Shown: positions 8,746 to 17,413, counted from the first letter of the stretch. The stretch is 57,000 bases of DNA from Candidatus Hydrogenedentota bacterium (GCA_022706235.1 JAKJCY010000006.1:1-57000); one strand, 5' to 3'. Notes: a model not told the origin generated them from the letters alone. Numbers and translations are program-made.

Positions 8746-8893
8746 TAACTTCGCTGCTTTTTTTGTTGAAGGCATTGCTGATATGATTAAGAAGGACGCA
8801 ATAACCTGCACAAGTATGATAGCATGGTTTTTTGCTGTTTATTTCCATCGCATGAAAATCGGGGACAGGCTCGTCGGGAAAAAGGAGCTGCAA

Positions 8894-9130
8894 ATGAAGG
8901 ATACCTTAGATCCGGAAAAAGAAGAGGCGCGACGGCAGCGGGCGAAGGAAAGAAGAGGCAGAATCGTCACGCATCGCGCCTCAAATTTCGATGATGCCGA
9001 GCAGTGGGACTTGGAATATTGGCAGTCGAAAACCTCGCAGGAACGTCTATCAGCGTTAGTTGACATCAGAAATGATATTGAAAAGGTAGAGCGGGCACGG
9101 CACGCACACGAACGGCAGCATCGGTCGTGA
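8894..9130 (+). CDS. Small charged protein of unknown function
   Basis: A 78-residue, highly charged soluble protein. The ATG at 8894 follows AAAAAGGAG (8879-8886) with ideal spacing; an upstream in-frame ATG at 8783 would add a non-conserved-looking tail from the repeat island. The N-terminal half is basic and helical (EARRQRAKERRGR). The C-terminal half contains FDDAEQWDLEYWQSKTSQERLSAL... I recall similar short segments in small proteins encoded beside nucleotidyltransferase-fold proteins of possible TA modules, but no such partner is adjacent here; one lies 8 kb away at 16850. An orphan antitoxin-like role is only a guess. Confidence 0.6.
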   Translation: MKDTLDPEKEEARRQRAKERRGRIVTHRASNFDDAEQWDLEYWQSKTSQERLSALVDIRNDIEKVERARHAHERQHRS

Positions 9131-9140
9131 TAGATCTGCC

Positions 9141-10235
9141 ATGAACTCAAAAGAACGTGTGTACAAAGCCCTTAACCGTATGCCGGTAGACCGGGTTCCT
9201 GTATTCATGTGGTTTCATCCTTCCACCGCGCGACGGCTCGCCGCTTTACTGGAAATACCACCGGCGCGACTGGCCGATGCGCTGGGCGATGACATCCGGC
9301 AAACCTGGGTAAACAACAACTATGCCATGGAAGGCATTGTCCACGAACATGAAGGGGAAACCCACACTGACGTATGGGACATCACCTGGCGGCGCGAAGG
9401 GGAATTCAACCAGATTATCCACTCGCCCCTGGCGGGCGCGGACCGTGAAGCCTGCCTGTCCTATGCATTTCCCTGGGCGGAACTGGAATCGTTGCTTGGC
9501 CTGATGGAACCGGTGGTCGCCCGTGCGGCGGACTCCTATATCGGCTGTGATGTATCCCCTTGTGTCTTTGAAATGTACGCCCGTATCCGGGGCTTGGAAA
9601 ATGCCTCCCTGGATTTGGCGCTGGACCCGGAATTGGCCGTTGCCATGATGTCCAAATGCGCGGATTTTTCGGTGCGCCTTTCAGAAGAGGCCTGCGCCCG
9701 TTTTCCGCTGGACTGGCTTTGGCTGGGCGATGACGTGGCAGGCCAGCGCGCACTCATCATGAATCCGGAACTCTGGCGCGAAATCATCAAACCGCAATTG
9801 AAACGGATTGCGGATGTGGGGAAAGCGGCCCGATTGCCCGTCGCTTATCATTGCTGCGGCGCTCTTTCCCCTATTATCCCCGAGATGATTGAAATCGGCA
9901 TTGATGTGCTCAACCCGGTTCAATGCAACTGCCCCGGCATGAATCCCCTGGAACTGAAAAAAGAATACGGGGACCGCCTGTCCTTCATGGGCGGCGTGGA
10001 TACGCAGGACCTGCTACCCAACGGTTCCGCCGGGGAAGTGTTTCGCGCCACCGTGGATTTGATCGAGGGTATGACCACCGACGGTGGCGGCTATATCCTC
10101 GCGGCCTCCCATGCCGTGCCCCCGGAGACGCCGGACGAAAACATCTTCGCCATGTATGCGGCCGCCGGGATCACGCGTGAGGAGATTAGCGACCGAGCCG
10201 CGGACATACGAGATTCCTTCCTGCGCCAGTTCTGA
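9141..10235 (+). CDS. URO-D superfamily protein (MtaA/CmuA-like methyltransferase type)
   Basis: A 364-residue protein of the uroporphyrinogen decarboxylase superfamily. Diagnostic segments are MNSKERVYKALNRMPVDRVP at the start, VAYHCCGALSPIIPEMIEIGIDVLNPVQ and SFMGGVDTQDLLPNGSAGEV. The His-Cys-Cys site (YHCCG) and a downstream NCPGM Cys could bind zinc as in MtaA/CmuA corrinoid-dependent methyltransferases, whereas true HemE lacks this pattern. Members of this branch are numerous in planctomycete-like genomes, mostly of unknown substrate. No corrinoid protein or activase gene is nearby, and no haem biosynthesis genes either, so a haem role is unlikely. It precedes the SCP2/transketolase run by about 200 nt and may or may not belong to it. 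Confidence 0.8.
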   Translation: MNSKERVYKALNRMPVDRVPVFMWFHPSTARRLAALLEIPPARLADALGDDIRQTWVNNNYAMEGIVHEHEGETHTDVWDITWRREGEFNQIIHSPLAGADREACLSYAFPWAELESLLGLMEPVVARAADSYIGCDVSPCVFEMYARIRGLENASLDLALDPELAVAMMSKCADFSVRLSEEACARFPLDWLWLGDDVAGQRALIMNPELWREIIKPQLKRIADVGKAARLPVAYHCCGALSPIIPEMIEIGIDVLNPVQCNCPGMNPLELKKEYGDRLSFMGGVDTQDLLPNGSAGEVFRATVDLIEGMTTDGGGYILAASHAVPPETPDENIFAMYAAAGITREEISDRAADIRDSFLRQF

Positions 10236-10432
10236 ACTATTTCATGAATAAAGAGGCTCTTACCCTCCCTGCAGTAATACTGCAATGCGGTCACGAACCT
10301 ATTTTAAGGATTCGAATGGGTTATCCCTCCCTGTCGGTCTTTGGCTTTAGATTTGAAACAATATGCTGTTTGTGCTAGTCTTAATGGCTATCAAAAGGTA
10401 TTGTCCATCGGCCAGGAATCAAGGTAACTTTT

Positions 10433-11197
10433 ATGTCATATGATACTGTCAAGGCGCATCTGAATTTGAATGCCGTATTGCGCAATCTTGAAAACCTCTG
10501 TAAACTTGACCCGGAAACAGCCTCCTTGATTCATTCTTGGGATATTGCGGTACGTTTCACTGTTCTGGGGGGTATGTCCGCCCGGATTGGCTTCCAAAAC
10601 GGCAAGTGCACCTTTCAGTCTCCGGCTCAAGAACCGGCGGATGTGGTATTACTCTTTTTGTCTGACAAACATTTAAATGCCATGTTTGAAGAACGTTCCA
10701 ATCCCATTCCGCTGAAAGGGTTCAAGCATCTCGGTTTTCTCAAGACGGAGTTCCCGAAAGCGACAAAACGGCTTGAGTATTTCCTGAAACCCACACCGGC
10801 GCTGCTGGAAGACGAGGCGTATGTACATGTCAATACAACGCTGTCCCTTTACACCGCAGCCTGGTCCGTTTGCGAACTGATGCGTTTCGATCCTGTGGGC
10901 AGGCAAATCGGCGCCCAGATGCCTGCAGGGACCTTGCAGCTCAGCGTTCTTCCCGAAGGTCCGCATGCCTATATCCGGTATGACGGTCGTGGTGGCGCCA
11001 CAGCCGGAATCGGTGTTGCGAAAACGCCCTCCGCCGTGTTGACTTTCGAAAGCTGCCAGACAGCGAACGCGCTTTTTAACGGGAAACTGGACGGTTTCGG
11101 CGCGATCGCCCTGGGTAATATAAAGATGCGGGGGATGATACCCCTGGTTGAAAATACCAATGTGATTCTTGACCGTATCCCGGTATATCTTCAGTAA
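10433..11197 (+). CDS. Protein with two SCP2-like domains (paralogue A)
   Basis: A 254-residue soluble protein with no signal peptide. The first half (to about residue 110) reads like an SCP2 sterol-carrier fold: ARIGFQNGKCTFQ, ADVVLLFLSDKHLNAMFEE, NPIPLKGF. The second half (about 150-254) repeats the pattern: LQLSVLPEG, SAVLTFESCQTANALFNGKLDGF, IKMRGMIPLVENTNVILDRI. SCP2 domains bind hydrophobic ligands in a tunnel. The gene opens a run with an aminotransferase, a split transketolase and a second protein of the same layout at 14387. AAGGTAAC precedes the ATG. The family is recognised by pattern only, so fold and ligand are inference. Confidence 0.7.
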   Translation: MSYDTVKAHLNLNAVLRNLENLCKLDPETASLIHSWDIAVRFTVLGGMSARIGFQNGKCTFQSPAQEPADVVLLFLSDKHLNAMFEERSNPIPLKGFKHLGFLKTEFPKATKRLEYFLKPTPALLEDEAYVHVNTTLSLYTAAWSVCELMRFDPVGRQIGAQMPAGTLQLSVLPEGPHAYIRYDGRGGATAGIGVAKTPSAVLTFESCQTANALFNGKLDGFGAIALGNIKMRGMIPLVENTNVILDRIPVYLQ

Positions 11198-11261
11198 CGG
11201 AAGCCCTGCAAGGTTTCGCAAACCGGACAGGCATGAATGTTTTACGCAAGGAGTCCCGCGG

Positions 11262-12512
11262 TTGAAAACCTATACCTATGAGAATTCAACAGCCCTGTTC
11301 AAACGCGCCGTCAAAGTAATCCCCTGCGGTGTGTACGGGCATTTCAGCCCGGCCCCTTATGTGCCGGTGGATGCCTACCCCTTCTTTTCAGACCGTGCCA
11401 GAGGCGCGCGCTTCTGGGATGTGGACGGCAACGAATTTATCGACTATATGTGCGCCTACGGCCCGATGGTGCTGGGATATAAACACCCTGAAGTGGACGC
11501 CGCCTTTCTGAAACAGCATGTTGAATCCGATGCGAACTCCGTGGCGTCGCCGCGCATGGTGGAACTGGCCGAGCTCCTGGTGGATATGATTCCCACGGCG
11601 GATTGGGCTTTCTTTGCGCGCAACGGCGCGGATGTTACGAACATGGCCGTCATGGTGGCGCGTTCCGCGACGGGCCGCAAAAAGATCATTGCCATCAAGG
11701 GCGGCTATCACGGCACCACCCCCTGGATGCAGGCGCCGGGCCATCACGGCATTCTGGAGGAAGACCTCCAGCATGTCATACGTATTCCCTGGAACGACAT
11801 CAAGGCTTTGGAAACGGTCATCGCCGAACATGGCCCTGATATCGCGGGCTTCATCGCCACGCCTTATCACCATCCGGTATTTGCCGACAATGAACTGCCC
11901 GCCGACGGTTACTGGCAGAAGGTGGTGGAGCTGCTTCATAAGAACGGCAGCCTGGTCATTGTGGACGATGTGCGGACCGGATTCCGGCTGCACCTGGGCG
12001 GTTCCTGCGAAAGATATGGGTTCAAGCCCGACCTGATCGCTTTTTCCAAGGCCATTGCCAACGGGTACGCTCTGTCCGCGCTGGTGGGCGTCGAGTCGCT
12101 GCGGGTGGATGCCGCCAAGGTCTTCCACACGGGCAGTTTCTGGTTCTGCGCGGGTTCCTTCGCAGCAGCCATGGCGTGCCTGAAAGAACTCCAGCGCCTC
12201 GACGGCGCCAACCTGATGCAGGCATTGGGCAAACGGCTGACCGAAGGCATCGTGTCCCTCGCCGCAAACCACGGCTACACCATGAAGGTATCTGGCGAAC
12301 TGTCCATGCCCTACATGCGCATTACCGATGACGGCAACGTAATGCTTCAGCAGGCCTGGTGCAGTGAATGCACCAAACGTGGCGCTTTTTTCACCTCCCA
12401 TCATAATTGGTTCTTGTCCACCGCCCACACGGAGGAGGACATCAAACATACCCTGGATATATGCGACGAAGCCTTTAAGGCGCTGAAAAACAGTGACGGC
12501 GCGCAGCCGTAA
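11262..12512 (+). CDS. Class III (GSA-type) PLP aminotransferase
   Basis: A 416-residue fold-type I aminotransferase related to glutamate-1-semialdehyde aminomutase. Motifs: FWDVDGNEFIDYMCAYGPMVLGYKHP near the N-terminus, GGYHG, IVDDVRTGFRLHLGG with the Asp that contacts the PLP ring nitrogen, and the Schiff-base Lys in LIAFSKAIANGYALSA. GSA enzymes usually have DEVMTGFR, so the DDVRTGFR change suggests a different substrate, and the genomic context is not haem synthesis. I chose TTG 11262 because AAGGAG (11248-11253) sits 8 nt upstream; an in-frame ATG at 11169 would overlap the previous gene by 29 nt without a ribosome site. It is followed 18 nt later by the transketolase genes. Confidence 0.85.
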   Translation: MKTYTYENSTALFKRAVKVIPCGVYGHFSPAPYVPVDAYPFFSDRARGARFWDVDGNEFIDYMCAYGPMVLGYKHPEVDAAFLKQHVESDANSVASPRMVELAELLVDMIPTADWAFFARNGADVTNMAVMVARSATGRKKIIAIKGGYHGTTPWMQAPGHHGILEEDLQHVIRIPWNDIKALETVIAEHGPDIAGFIATPYHHPVFADNELPADGYWQKVVELLHKNGSLVIVDDVRTGFRLHLGGSCERYGFKPDLIAFSKAIANGYALSALVGVESLRVDAAKVFHTGSFWFCAGSFAAAMACLKELQRLDGANLMQALGKRLTEGIVSLAANHGYTMKVSGELSMPYMRITDDGNVMLQQAWCSECTKRGAFFTSHHNWFLSTAHTEEDIKHTLDICDEAFKALKNSDGAQP

Positions 12513-12530
12513 ACCGACAGGGAGTTGTCT

Positions 12531-13358
12531 ATGCCGTTGACCGAACAGGAATTTCAGGAATTGCAGCAGCGGGCAAAAGCCATCCGCCGCGAAATTGTCG
12601 ACGTAACCGGCTGGTCCGGCGGCGCTCACATCGGCGGATCGCTGAGTATGGCCGACATACTGACCTTGTTATACTGGAAGTATATGCGCCTGGACCCGGC
12701 ACAGCCCGAGTGGGAAGACCGCGACCGGTTCGTTCTGAGCAAGGGGCATGGCGGCGTCGGCCATGCCGTGGTGCTCGCGCAGCGGGGCTTTTTTGACCGG
12801 GAGAACCTGCGCAAGTTCAACGAAACCGATTCCATGCTGGGCATGCATCTGGACTGCCACAAGGTGCCCGGCTGTGAAACCTCCACCGGTTCGATGGGCC
12901 ACGGCCTGTCCCAGGCGGTGGGCATGGCGCTGGGCGCGCGCGTGTTGAAGAAGGATTGGCACGTCTATTGCATTGTCGGCGACGGCGAGAGCGATGAGGG
13001 GTCGATATGGGAAGCGGCCATGTCCGCCGCCCATTATAAACTCGACAACCTCATCGTTTTTCAGGACCGCAACCACATGATGATCGACGGGCTGACCGAA
13101 GAAGTCATGAGCCTGGAACCGCTGGCCGACAAGTGGCGCGCCTTCGGGTTTGAAACGCGCGAGGTGAACGGCCACGACCTGCATCAGCTGGCGGAGGCCA
13201 TCGACCTTGCGCTGGAAGTCAAGGGAAAACCGGTCATGATCCTGTGCGACACCGTCAAGGGTAAAGGAGTTGATTTCATGGAAAATAAACCGGACTGGCA
13301 TTACGGCGGCCTCAGTTCCGAACTGGTCGCAAACGCCAAACGGTCCATCGGAGAATAA
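12531..13358 (+). CDS. Transketolase N-terminal subunit (TPP-binding)
   Basis: The 275-residue N-terminal half of a split transketolase. It carries HIGGSLSMADILTLLYW, FVLSKGHGGVGHAV, the substrate/cofactor segment ETSTGSMGHGLSQAVGMALG, and the TPP motif GDGESDEGSIWEAAMSAAHY..N, with the usual GDG start and closing Asn. The split form pairs with the pyrimidine-domain subunit 5 nt downstream. ATG 12531 is preceded by AGGGAG; the in-frame TTG at 12525 would leave no spacing. Split transketolases act in central metabolism but also as pathway-specific C2-transfer enzymes. The aminotransferase immediately before suggests the specific kind. Confidence 0.88.
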   Translation: MPLTEQEFQELQQRAKAIRREIVDVTGWSGGAHIGGSLSMADILTLLYWKYMRLDPAQPEWEDRDRFVLSKGHGGVGHAVVLAQRGFFDRENLRKFNETDSMLGMHLDCHKVPGCETSTGSMGHGLSQAVGMALGARVLKKDWHVYCIVGDGESDEGSIWEAAMSAAHYKLDNLIVFQDRNHMMIDGLTEEVMSLEPLADKWRAFGFETREVNGHDLHQLAEAIDLALEVKGKPVMILCDTVKGKGVDFMENKPDWHYGGLSSELVANAKRSIGE

Positions 13359-13363
13359 GCGCC

Positions 13364-14383
13364 ATGTCAAAAACGGACAGTACCTTCAGCTGGACAGTCT
13401 ACGAAGCGGACAAACTCACCCAGCGCGAGATTTACGGCATTGTGCTCAAGGACCTCGGCGCGCAGTATCCGGAAATTGTCGGGCTTTCCGCCGACCTGGC
13501 CAAGTCCACCAAAATCGGCACCTTCGGCGATGCCTACCCGGACCGTTTCTTCAACTTCGGCATTGCCGAGCAGAACATGTTCGGTGTGGCGGCAGGCCTG
13601 GCCCAGGCGGGGCTCATCCCCTTTGTATCGACCTTTTCCGCCTTTGCTTCCATGCGCGCATGCGAGTTTGTGCGTACGGACATCTGTTACCAGAACCTGA
13701 ATGTCAAGATCATCGCCACCCACGGCGGCATCTCCTTCGGTTCGGCCGGCACCACGCATCATGCCACGGAAGACTATGCCATTGTCCGCGCCTTCCCTAA
13801 CCTCACCGTCATTGTGCCCGCGGATGCCATCGAAACGGCGCATGCGGTAAAGAAATGCATGGAAATCGAAGGCCCGGTGTACATTCGGATCGGTCGCGGG
13901 TTCGAACCGGCGGTCTATACCTCCGAGGACTATGATTTCGAGGTGGGCAAAGCCATCGAAATGCGCCCGGGGACGGATTTGGCCATCATCGCCACCGGCG
14001 CCACGGTCTACCACGCGGTGCAGGCCGCCGATATTCTCAATGCGGAAAGCGGAATCAGCGCGCGGGTGCTGAACATGCACACCCTGAAACCGCTGGACGA
14101 GGCTGCCGTACTGAAGGCCCTGTTGGAAACGCGGCGCCTGATTACGGTGGAAGACCACAATGTCATCAACGGGCTGGGCAGCGCCGTGGCCGACGTTATC
14201 GCCGCCAGCGGCAAGGGATGCGCCTTCACGAAACTTGGGCTTCCCGACACCTTCAGCCCCCATGGATACCCGGAAGATTTAATGCACCGGTTCCATATTG
14301 ACACCGACGGCATTGTGGACAAAGTACGCGAATTGTTGAAGCGCGAATTTGAAGAAGACGAAGACTGGGAAGACGAGGTATAA
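13364..14383 (+). CDS. Transketolase C-terminal subunit (pyrimidine and C domains)
   Basis: The 339-residue second half of the split transketolase. GIAEQNMFGVAAGLAQAG contains the catalytic Glu that activates TPP. HGGISFGSAGTTHHATEDYAIVRAFPNLTVIVPAD is the phosphate/hydroxyl recognition region, and the C-terminal domain follows (LAIIATGATVYHAVQAADIL, VEDHNVINGLGSAVADV). The tail is very acidic (EFEEDEDWEDEV). It lies 5 nt after the N-subunit and 3 nt before the second SCP2-like gene, so these are almost certainly cotranscribed. Some features also occur in 1-deoxyxylulose-5-phosphate synthase halves, but the combined pair reads as transketolase. Confidence 0.88.
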   Translation: MSKTDSTFSWTVYEADKLTQREIYGIVLKDLGAQYPEIVGLSADLAKSTKIGTFGDAYPDRFFNFGIAEQNMFGVAAGLAQAGLIPFVSTFSAFASMRACEFVRTDICYQNLNVKIIATHGGISFGSAGTTHHATEDYAIVRAFPNLTVIVPADAIETAHAVKKCMEIEGPVYIRIGRGFEPAVYTSEDYDFEVGKAIEMRPGTDLAIIATGATVYHAVQAADILNAESGISARVLNMHTLKPLDEAAVLKALLETRRLITVEDHNVINGLGSAVADVIAASGKGCAFTKLGLPDTFSPHGYPEDLMHRFHIDTDGIVDKVRELLKREFEEDEDWEDEV

Positions 14384-14386
14384 TTT

Positions 14387-15178
14387 ATGCCGCTGTCCGA
14401 TGAACAACTAGCCAGCAGAATCGTGTTGCGCGCCGTGCTTCCGGTAATCAAAGTGATGCTGGAAGATGATCCGGCCGTGAAGAAAGCCTTTGAAGGCATT
14501 TCAGGAACGGTACAGTTCCGGGCGGAGGACAGCGACGGTCCTGCGGGTGCCTGCCTCGTTTTCGAGAACGGAACGCTCACGGTGGAACAGGGCATTCGGG
14601 AAGAGGCGGACCTTCTTTTCGCCTTCCCTTCCCTGAAAGCCATGAACGATATGTTTCGGGGAAAACCCGTGCTGCCCGCGATAGGACCGTTGCTGCGCGG
14701 CGCATTCAGGAATTTCGGTCTCCTGGTCAAGACCTTTAAAGTGTTGCTGGGCATGAAACTTCTCATGCCAACGGCCAGGCCGAAAACCCCTGAAAAAGCC
14801 TATTTAAAAGTCAAGATGACGTTGTACATGGTGTCCACGGCGCTCAGCCAGTTGAACAAGGCGGGCGATCCGGACATGCATGCCTGGACATCGAAACAGC
14901 CGGAACGCATCTATCAATGGAGCGTGGACGGCACGGATATCGCCTGCTATCTCAAGATGAAAGCCGGAAACACCAAGGCGGGCCGCGGCATGTACGAACG
15001 GCGAAAGCCCTTCGTACACATGCAGTTTTCCAGCGTTGACGCTGCGCTGCCTGTCCTGGCAAGCAGTATCGACACGGTTTCAGCCATCTCCCAGGGGCTT
15101 GTGGTAAACGACGGCTCCCCCGAATACGGCGGGCGTATCGGCGATTTCATGATGAAGATATCCAAGCTGCTGTCGTAA
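14387..15178 (+). CDS. Protein with SCP2-like domains (paralogue B)
   Basis: A 263-residue soluble protein with the same two-part layout as the one at 10433. The first half has VQFRAEDSDGPAGACLVFEN, EEADLLFAFPSLKAMNDMFRGKPVLPAIGPLLRG; the second half has ACYLKMKAG, FVHMQFSSVDAALPVLASSIDTVSAIS and a final segment on the pattern GR-IGDFMMKISKLL. The paralogues share only weak sequence similarity, so they may be old duplicates with different roles. The ATG comes 3 nt after the transketolase stop. SCP2 assignment is by pattern and is less clear than for paralogue A. Having one carrier-like gene at each end of an aminotransferase-transketolase pair is the main reason to suspect a hydrophobic intermediate. 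Confidence 0.65.
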   Translation: MPLSDEQLASRIVLRAVLPVIKVMLEDDPAVKKAFEGISGTVQFRAEDSDGPAGACLVFENGTLTVEQGIREEADLLFAFPSLKAMNDMFRGKPVLPAIGPLLRGAFRNFGLLVKTFKVLLGMKLLMPTARPKTPEKAYLKVKMTLYMVSTALSQLNKAGDPDMHAWTSKQPERIYQWSVDGTDIACYLKMKAGNTKAGRGMYERRKPFVHMQFSSVDAALPVLASSIDTVSAISQGLVVNDGSPEYGGRIGDFMMKISKLLS

Positions 15179-15293
15179 AGCGCGCAATATGTGTCACCTT
15201 TATAAGGCCTATATGACCTATAAGGCCTATGCATTGCAGAAGCGCGCGTTTTATTAAAAAAATTAGGTATCCCTTGTTTTTGGAAATCCGTTT

Positions 15294-15980
15294 ATGACCA
15301 CCGAACTCATCATCGTTTTAGACATGGACACGCGCGAGGAGGCGCTGGCCGCAGTGGAAGCCTGCGGCGCCTGCCAATGGTTCAAGATTGGCGCGCAGCT
15401 ATTTACCCGGCGCGGTCCGGAGATCGTCCGGGAAGTTCAGGGACTCGGCAAACGCGTTTTTCTCGACCTGAAATATCATGATATTCCCAACACGGTGGCC
15501 CATGCGGCAAAGGCGGCCGCGGACCTCGGCGCGGGACTGATGACCCTGCACGCAAGCGGCGGGCGCGCCATGATTGAAGCGGCGCGCAAGGCCGTTGACG
15601 GGAGTGACACACGCATCCTTGCCGTAACCGTGCTGACCAGCATCAGCGATGCCGTCTTGCGCAACGAGGTGGGTATCCCGGAAAGCGCGGAGGAGGCGGT
15701 GCGCCGCCTTGCCGTACAGGCGGTGGATGCGGGCGCGCACGGCGTGGTCTGTTCGCCCCGCGAAATTACGTTGTTGCGGGAGGCATTTGGGAGTAAGCCA
15801 CTGATTGTGACGCCCGGCGTCCGTCCGGACTGGGCTTCCATGGACGACCAGGTCCGTGTCATGACTCCTCGTGAAGCTGCCCGGGCGGGCGCATCTATGG
15901 TAGTTGTGGGGCGGCCCATACTTAAACACGCAAACCCGGCGCAAGCCGCCACCCTGATCATGGAGGAATTGACTACATGA
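15294..15980 (+). CDS. pyrF: Orotidine 5'-phosphate decarboxylase
   Basis: A 228-residue enzyme catalysing OMP to UMP, the last step of pyrimidine synthesis. It begins ELIIVLDMDTREEAL and carries the catalytic signature VFLDLKYHDIPNTV (Asp-Lys-Asp tetrad with the next-subunit Asp), then TLHASGG and the phosphate loop GVRPDW...GASMVVVGRPI. Length fits the short bacterial PyrF type. The gene ends in ATGA, shared with pyrE. The 115-nt gap before it contains two near copies of TATAAGGCCTAT at about 15200-15230 and no clear promoter. Confidence 0.97.
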   Translation: MTTELIIVLDMDTREEALAAVEACGACQWFKIGAQLFTRRGPEIVREVQGLGKRVFLDLKYHDIPNTVAHAAKAAADLGAGLMTLHASGGRAMIEAARKAVDGSDTRILAVTVLTSISDAVLRNEVGIPESAEEAVRRLAVQAVDAGAHGVVCSPREITLLREAFGSKPLIVTPGVRPDWASMDDQVRVMTPREAARAGASMVVVGRPILKHANPAQAATLIMEELTT

Positions 15981-16555
15981 ATCCGGAGGAAATCCTACAG
16001 GTCTTTCGCGATGCGGGCGCCTTGCTGGAAGGCCATTTCATTTACGCCAGCGGCAGGCATGGCCGACAGTTTCTTCAGGCGGCTCGGGTCATGCAATATC
16101 CGAAGTATACGGAGCAATTTGGAAAAGCCTTGGCGGCCAACTTTCAAGACGCTAAAATTGATTTAGTCATTGGCCCGGCCACGGGGGGCATCATCATCGC
16201 CTATGAAACCGCGCGGCACCTGAACTGTCGCGCCGCCTACACGGAAAAAGACGGCGAAGGCGGCATGGCCCTGAAACGCGGCTTCGCCCTCAAGCCCGGC
16301 GAGCGCGTACTGGTGGTGGAGGATATCATCACCACGGGCGGTTCCGTCGCCAAGTCCATCTCCCATCTCATCGCGCGCGGCGCTGAAGTGGTCGGCGTGG
16401 CCTCGTTGATCGACCGCAGTGGCGGCAAGGTGCGCTTTGAGTGCGACTACCATCCACTCGCCACGCTACACCTGGAAAGTTGGTCGGAGGACGAGATGCC
16501 GGCCGATCTTAAAAACACGCCACCCGTCAATCCGGATGATTTTTTGGCAAAGTAA
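15977..16555 (+). CDS. pyrE: Orotate phosphoribosyltransferase
   Basis: A 192-residue enzyme joining orotate and PRPP to give OMP, the substrate of the gene before. The PRPP-binding loop is VLVVEDIITTGGSV, the flexible-loop region is around EKDGEGGMALKRGF, and IDLVIGPATGGIIIAYETA matches the family. It overlaps pyrF by 4 nt, so the two are translationally coupled. The sequence after it (16556-16849) contains phrases such as GATTTCCGTGTGTTCCGTGG that I recognise as common low-complexity repeats of such genomes, and no gene. Confidence 0.95.
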   Translation: MNPEEILQVFRDAGALLEGHFIYASGRHGRQFLQAARVMQYPKYTEQFGKALAANFQDAKIDLVIGPATGGIIIAYETARHLNCRAAYTEKDGEGGMALKRGFALKPGERVLVVEDIITTGGSVAKSISHLIARGAEVVGVASLIDRSGGKVRFECDYHPLATLHLESWSEDEMPADLKNTPPVNPDDFLAK

Positions 16556-16849
16556 TAACGTATCTTCTTGCGGTCCATAGAAAGCAGGCGGCATCCAAGG
16601 CTTAGGGGACAGGGAGCAGGGTTCTGGCGTCAGGGAAAGATGGGAGATTCAGAATGTCATTTTTTTTCGTGATTTCCGTGTGTTCCGTGGTTGTATATTC
16701 CGCGTCGTATTGACGTGTTGCGTCATCGCACGCCAAAGCACTATACTGGATTTCGACGATGGACAAGCCTCGTTTCCGTCTGCAATACGCCCGCGGCGGA
16801 TGGACAATTGAGACGATTTCTGCCCGGCTATCGAAAGAAAAACACCACG

Positions 16850-17413
16850 ATGAACGCCCTATATGAAGCGGCCAAAGAAGTCTGTGATTTTATGGCGGAG
16901 CGCCAGTGGAAGTTTTGTATTATCGGCGGTCTGGCTGTGATGCGCTGGGGAGAAGCCCGCCTGACTCAAGATGTGGATTTTACCTTGATTACGGGTTTTG
17001 GGGATGAAGAAGACTTTATTGAGCCTCTTCTGGACCATTTTTCCGGACGCATTGCAGATGCCGCTTCCTTTGCGCTGGCAAACCGGGTGTTGCTATTGCA
17101 GACCTCTTCCGAAATCCCTATTGATATTTCGCTTGGCGCTTTGCCCTATGAAGAGAAGATTATTGAGAACGCAACCCTGTTTTCTTTTGATGAAACAACG
17201 GTAGTGCCTACCTGTTCTGCTGATGACTTGTTTATCATGAAACTGTTTGCCGCACGGGAGAAGGATTGGCGGGACGCGGAAGGAATTGCACTGAGGCAGG
17301 GCGAAAAACTGAATCGCTCCTATATCCTCTCCTATCTTGGTGAACTGTGCAGAGCAACAGACCGTCCGGAGATTCTGTATGTCGCCAGGCGTATGCTCGA
17401 GGATAAGCCATGA
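16850..17413 (+). CDS. Nucleotidyltransferase-fold protein, candidate TA or regulatory module
   Basis: A 187-residue protein with a DNA polymerase beta-type nucleotidyltransferase core: IIGGLAVMRWGEARLTQDVDF provides the glycine turn and the paired Asp (DVD), and IPIDISLG supplies the third acid. The C-terminal half (DLFIMKLFAAREKDWRDAEGIA) resembles AbiEii/DUF6036-type proteins. Such proteins act as type IV-like or MNT/HEPN-like toxins or antitoxins that transfer nucleotides to RNA or protein. The ATG at 16850 is preferred over an upstream frame that starts in a repeat-like region. It overlaps the next small gene by ATGA, as TA pairs do. Family membership is well supported; function is inference. 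Confidence 0.75.
   Translation: MNALYEAAKEVCDFMAERQWKFCIIGGLAVMRWGEARLTQDVDFTLITGFGDEEDFIEPLLDHFSGRIADAASFALANRVLLLQTSSEIPIDISLGALPYEEKIIENATLFSFDETTVVPTCSADDLFIMKLFAAREKDWRDAEGIALRQGEKLNRSYILSYLGELCRATDRPEILYVARRMLEDKP

Noticed and set aside
11388..12629. Long open frame of 413 codons antisense to the aminotransferase
   Set aside because: High-GC antisense shadow; the plus-strand gene has clear PLP motifs and a ribosome site.
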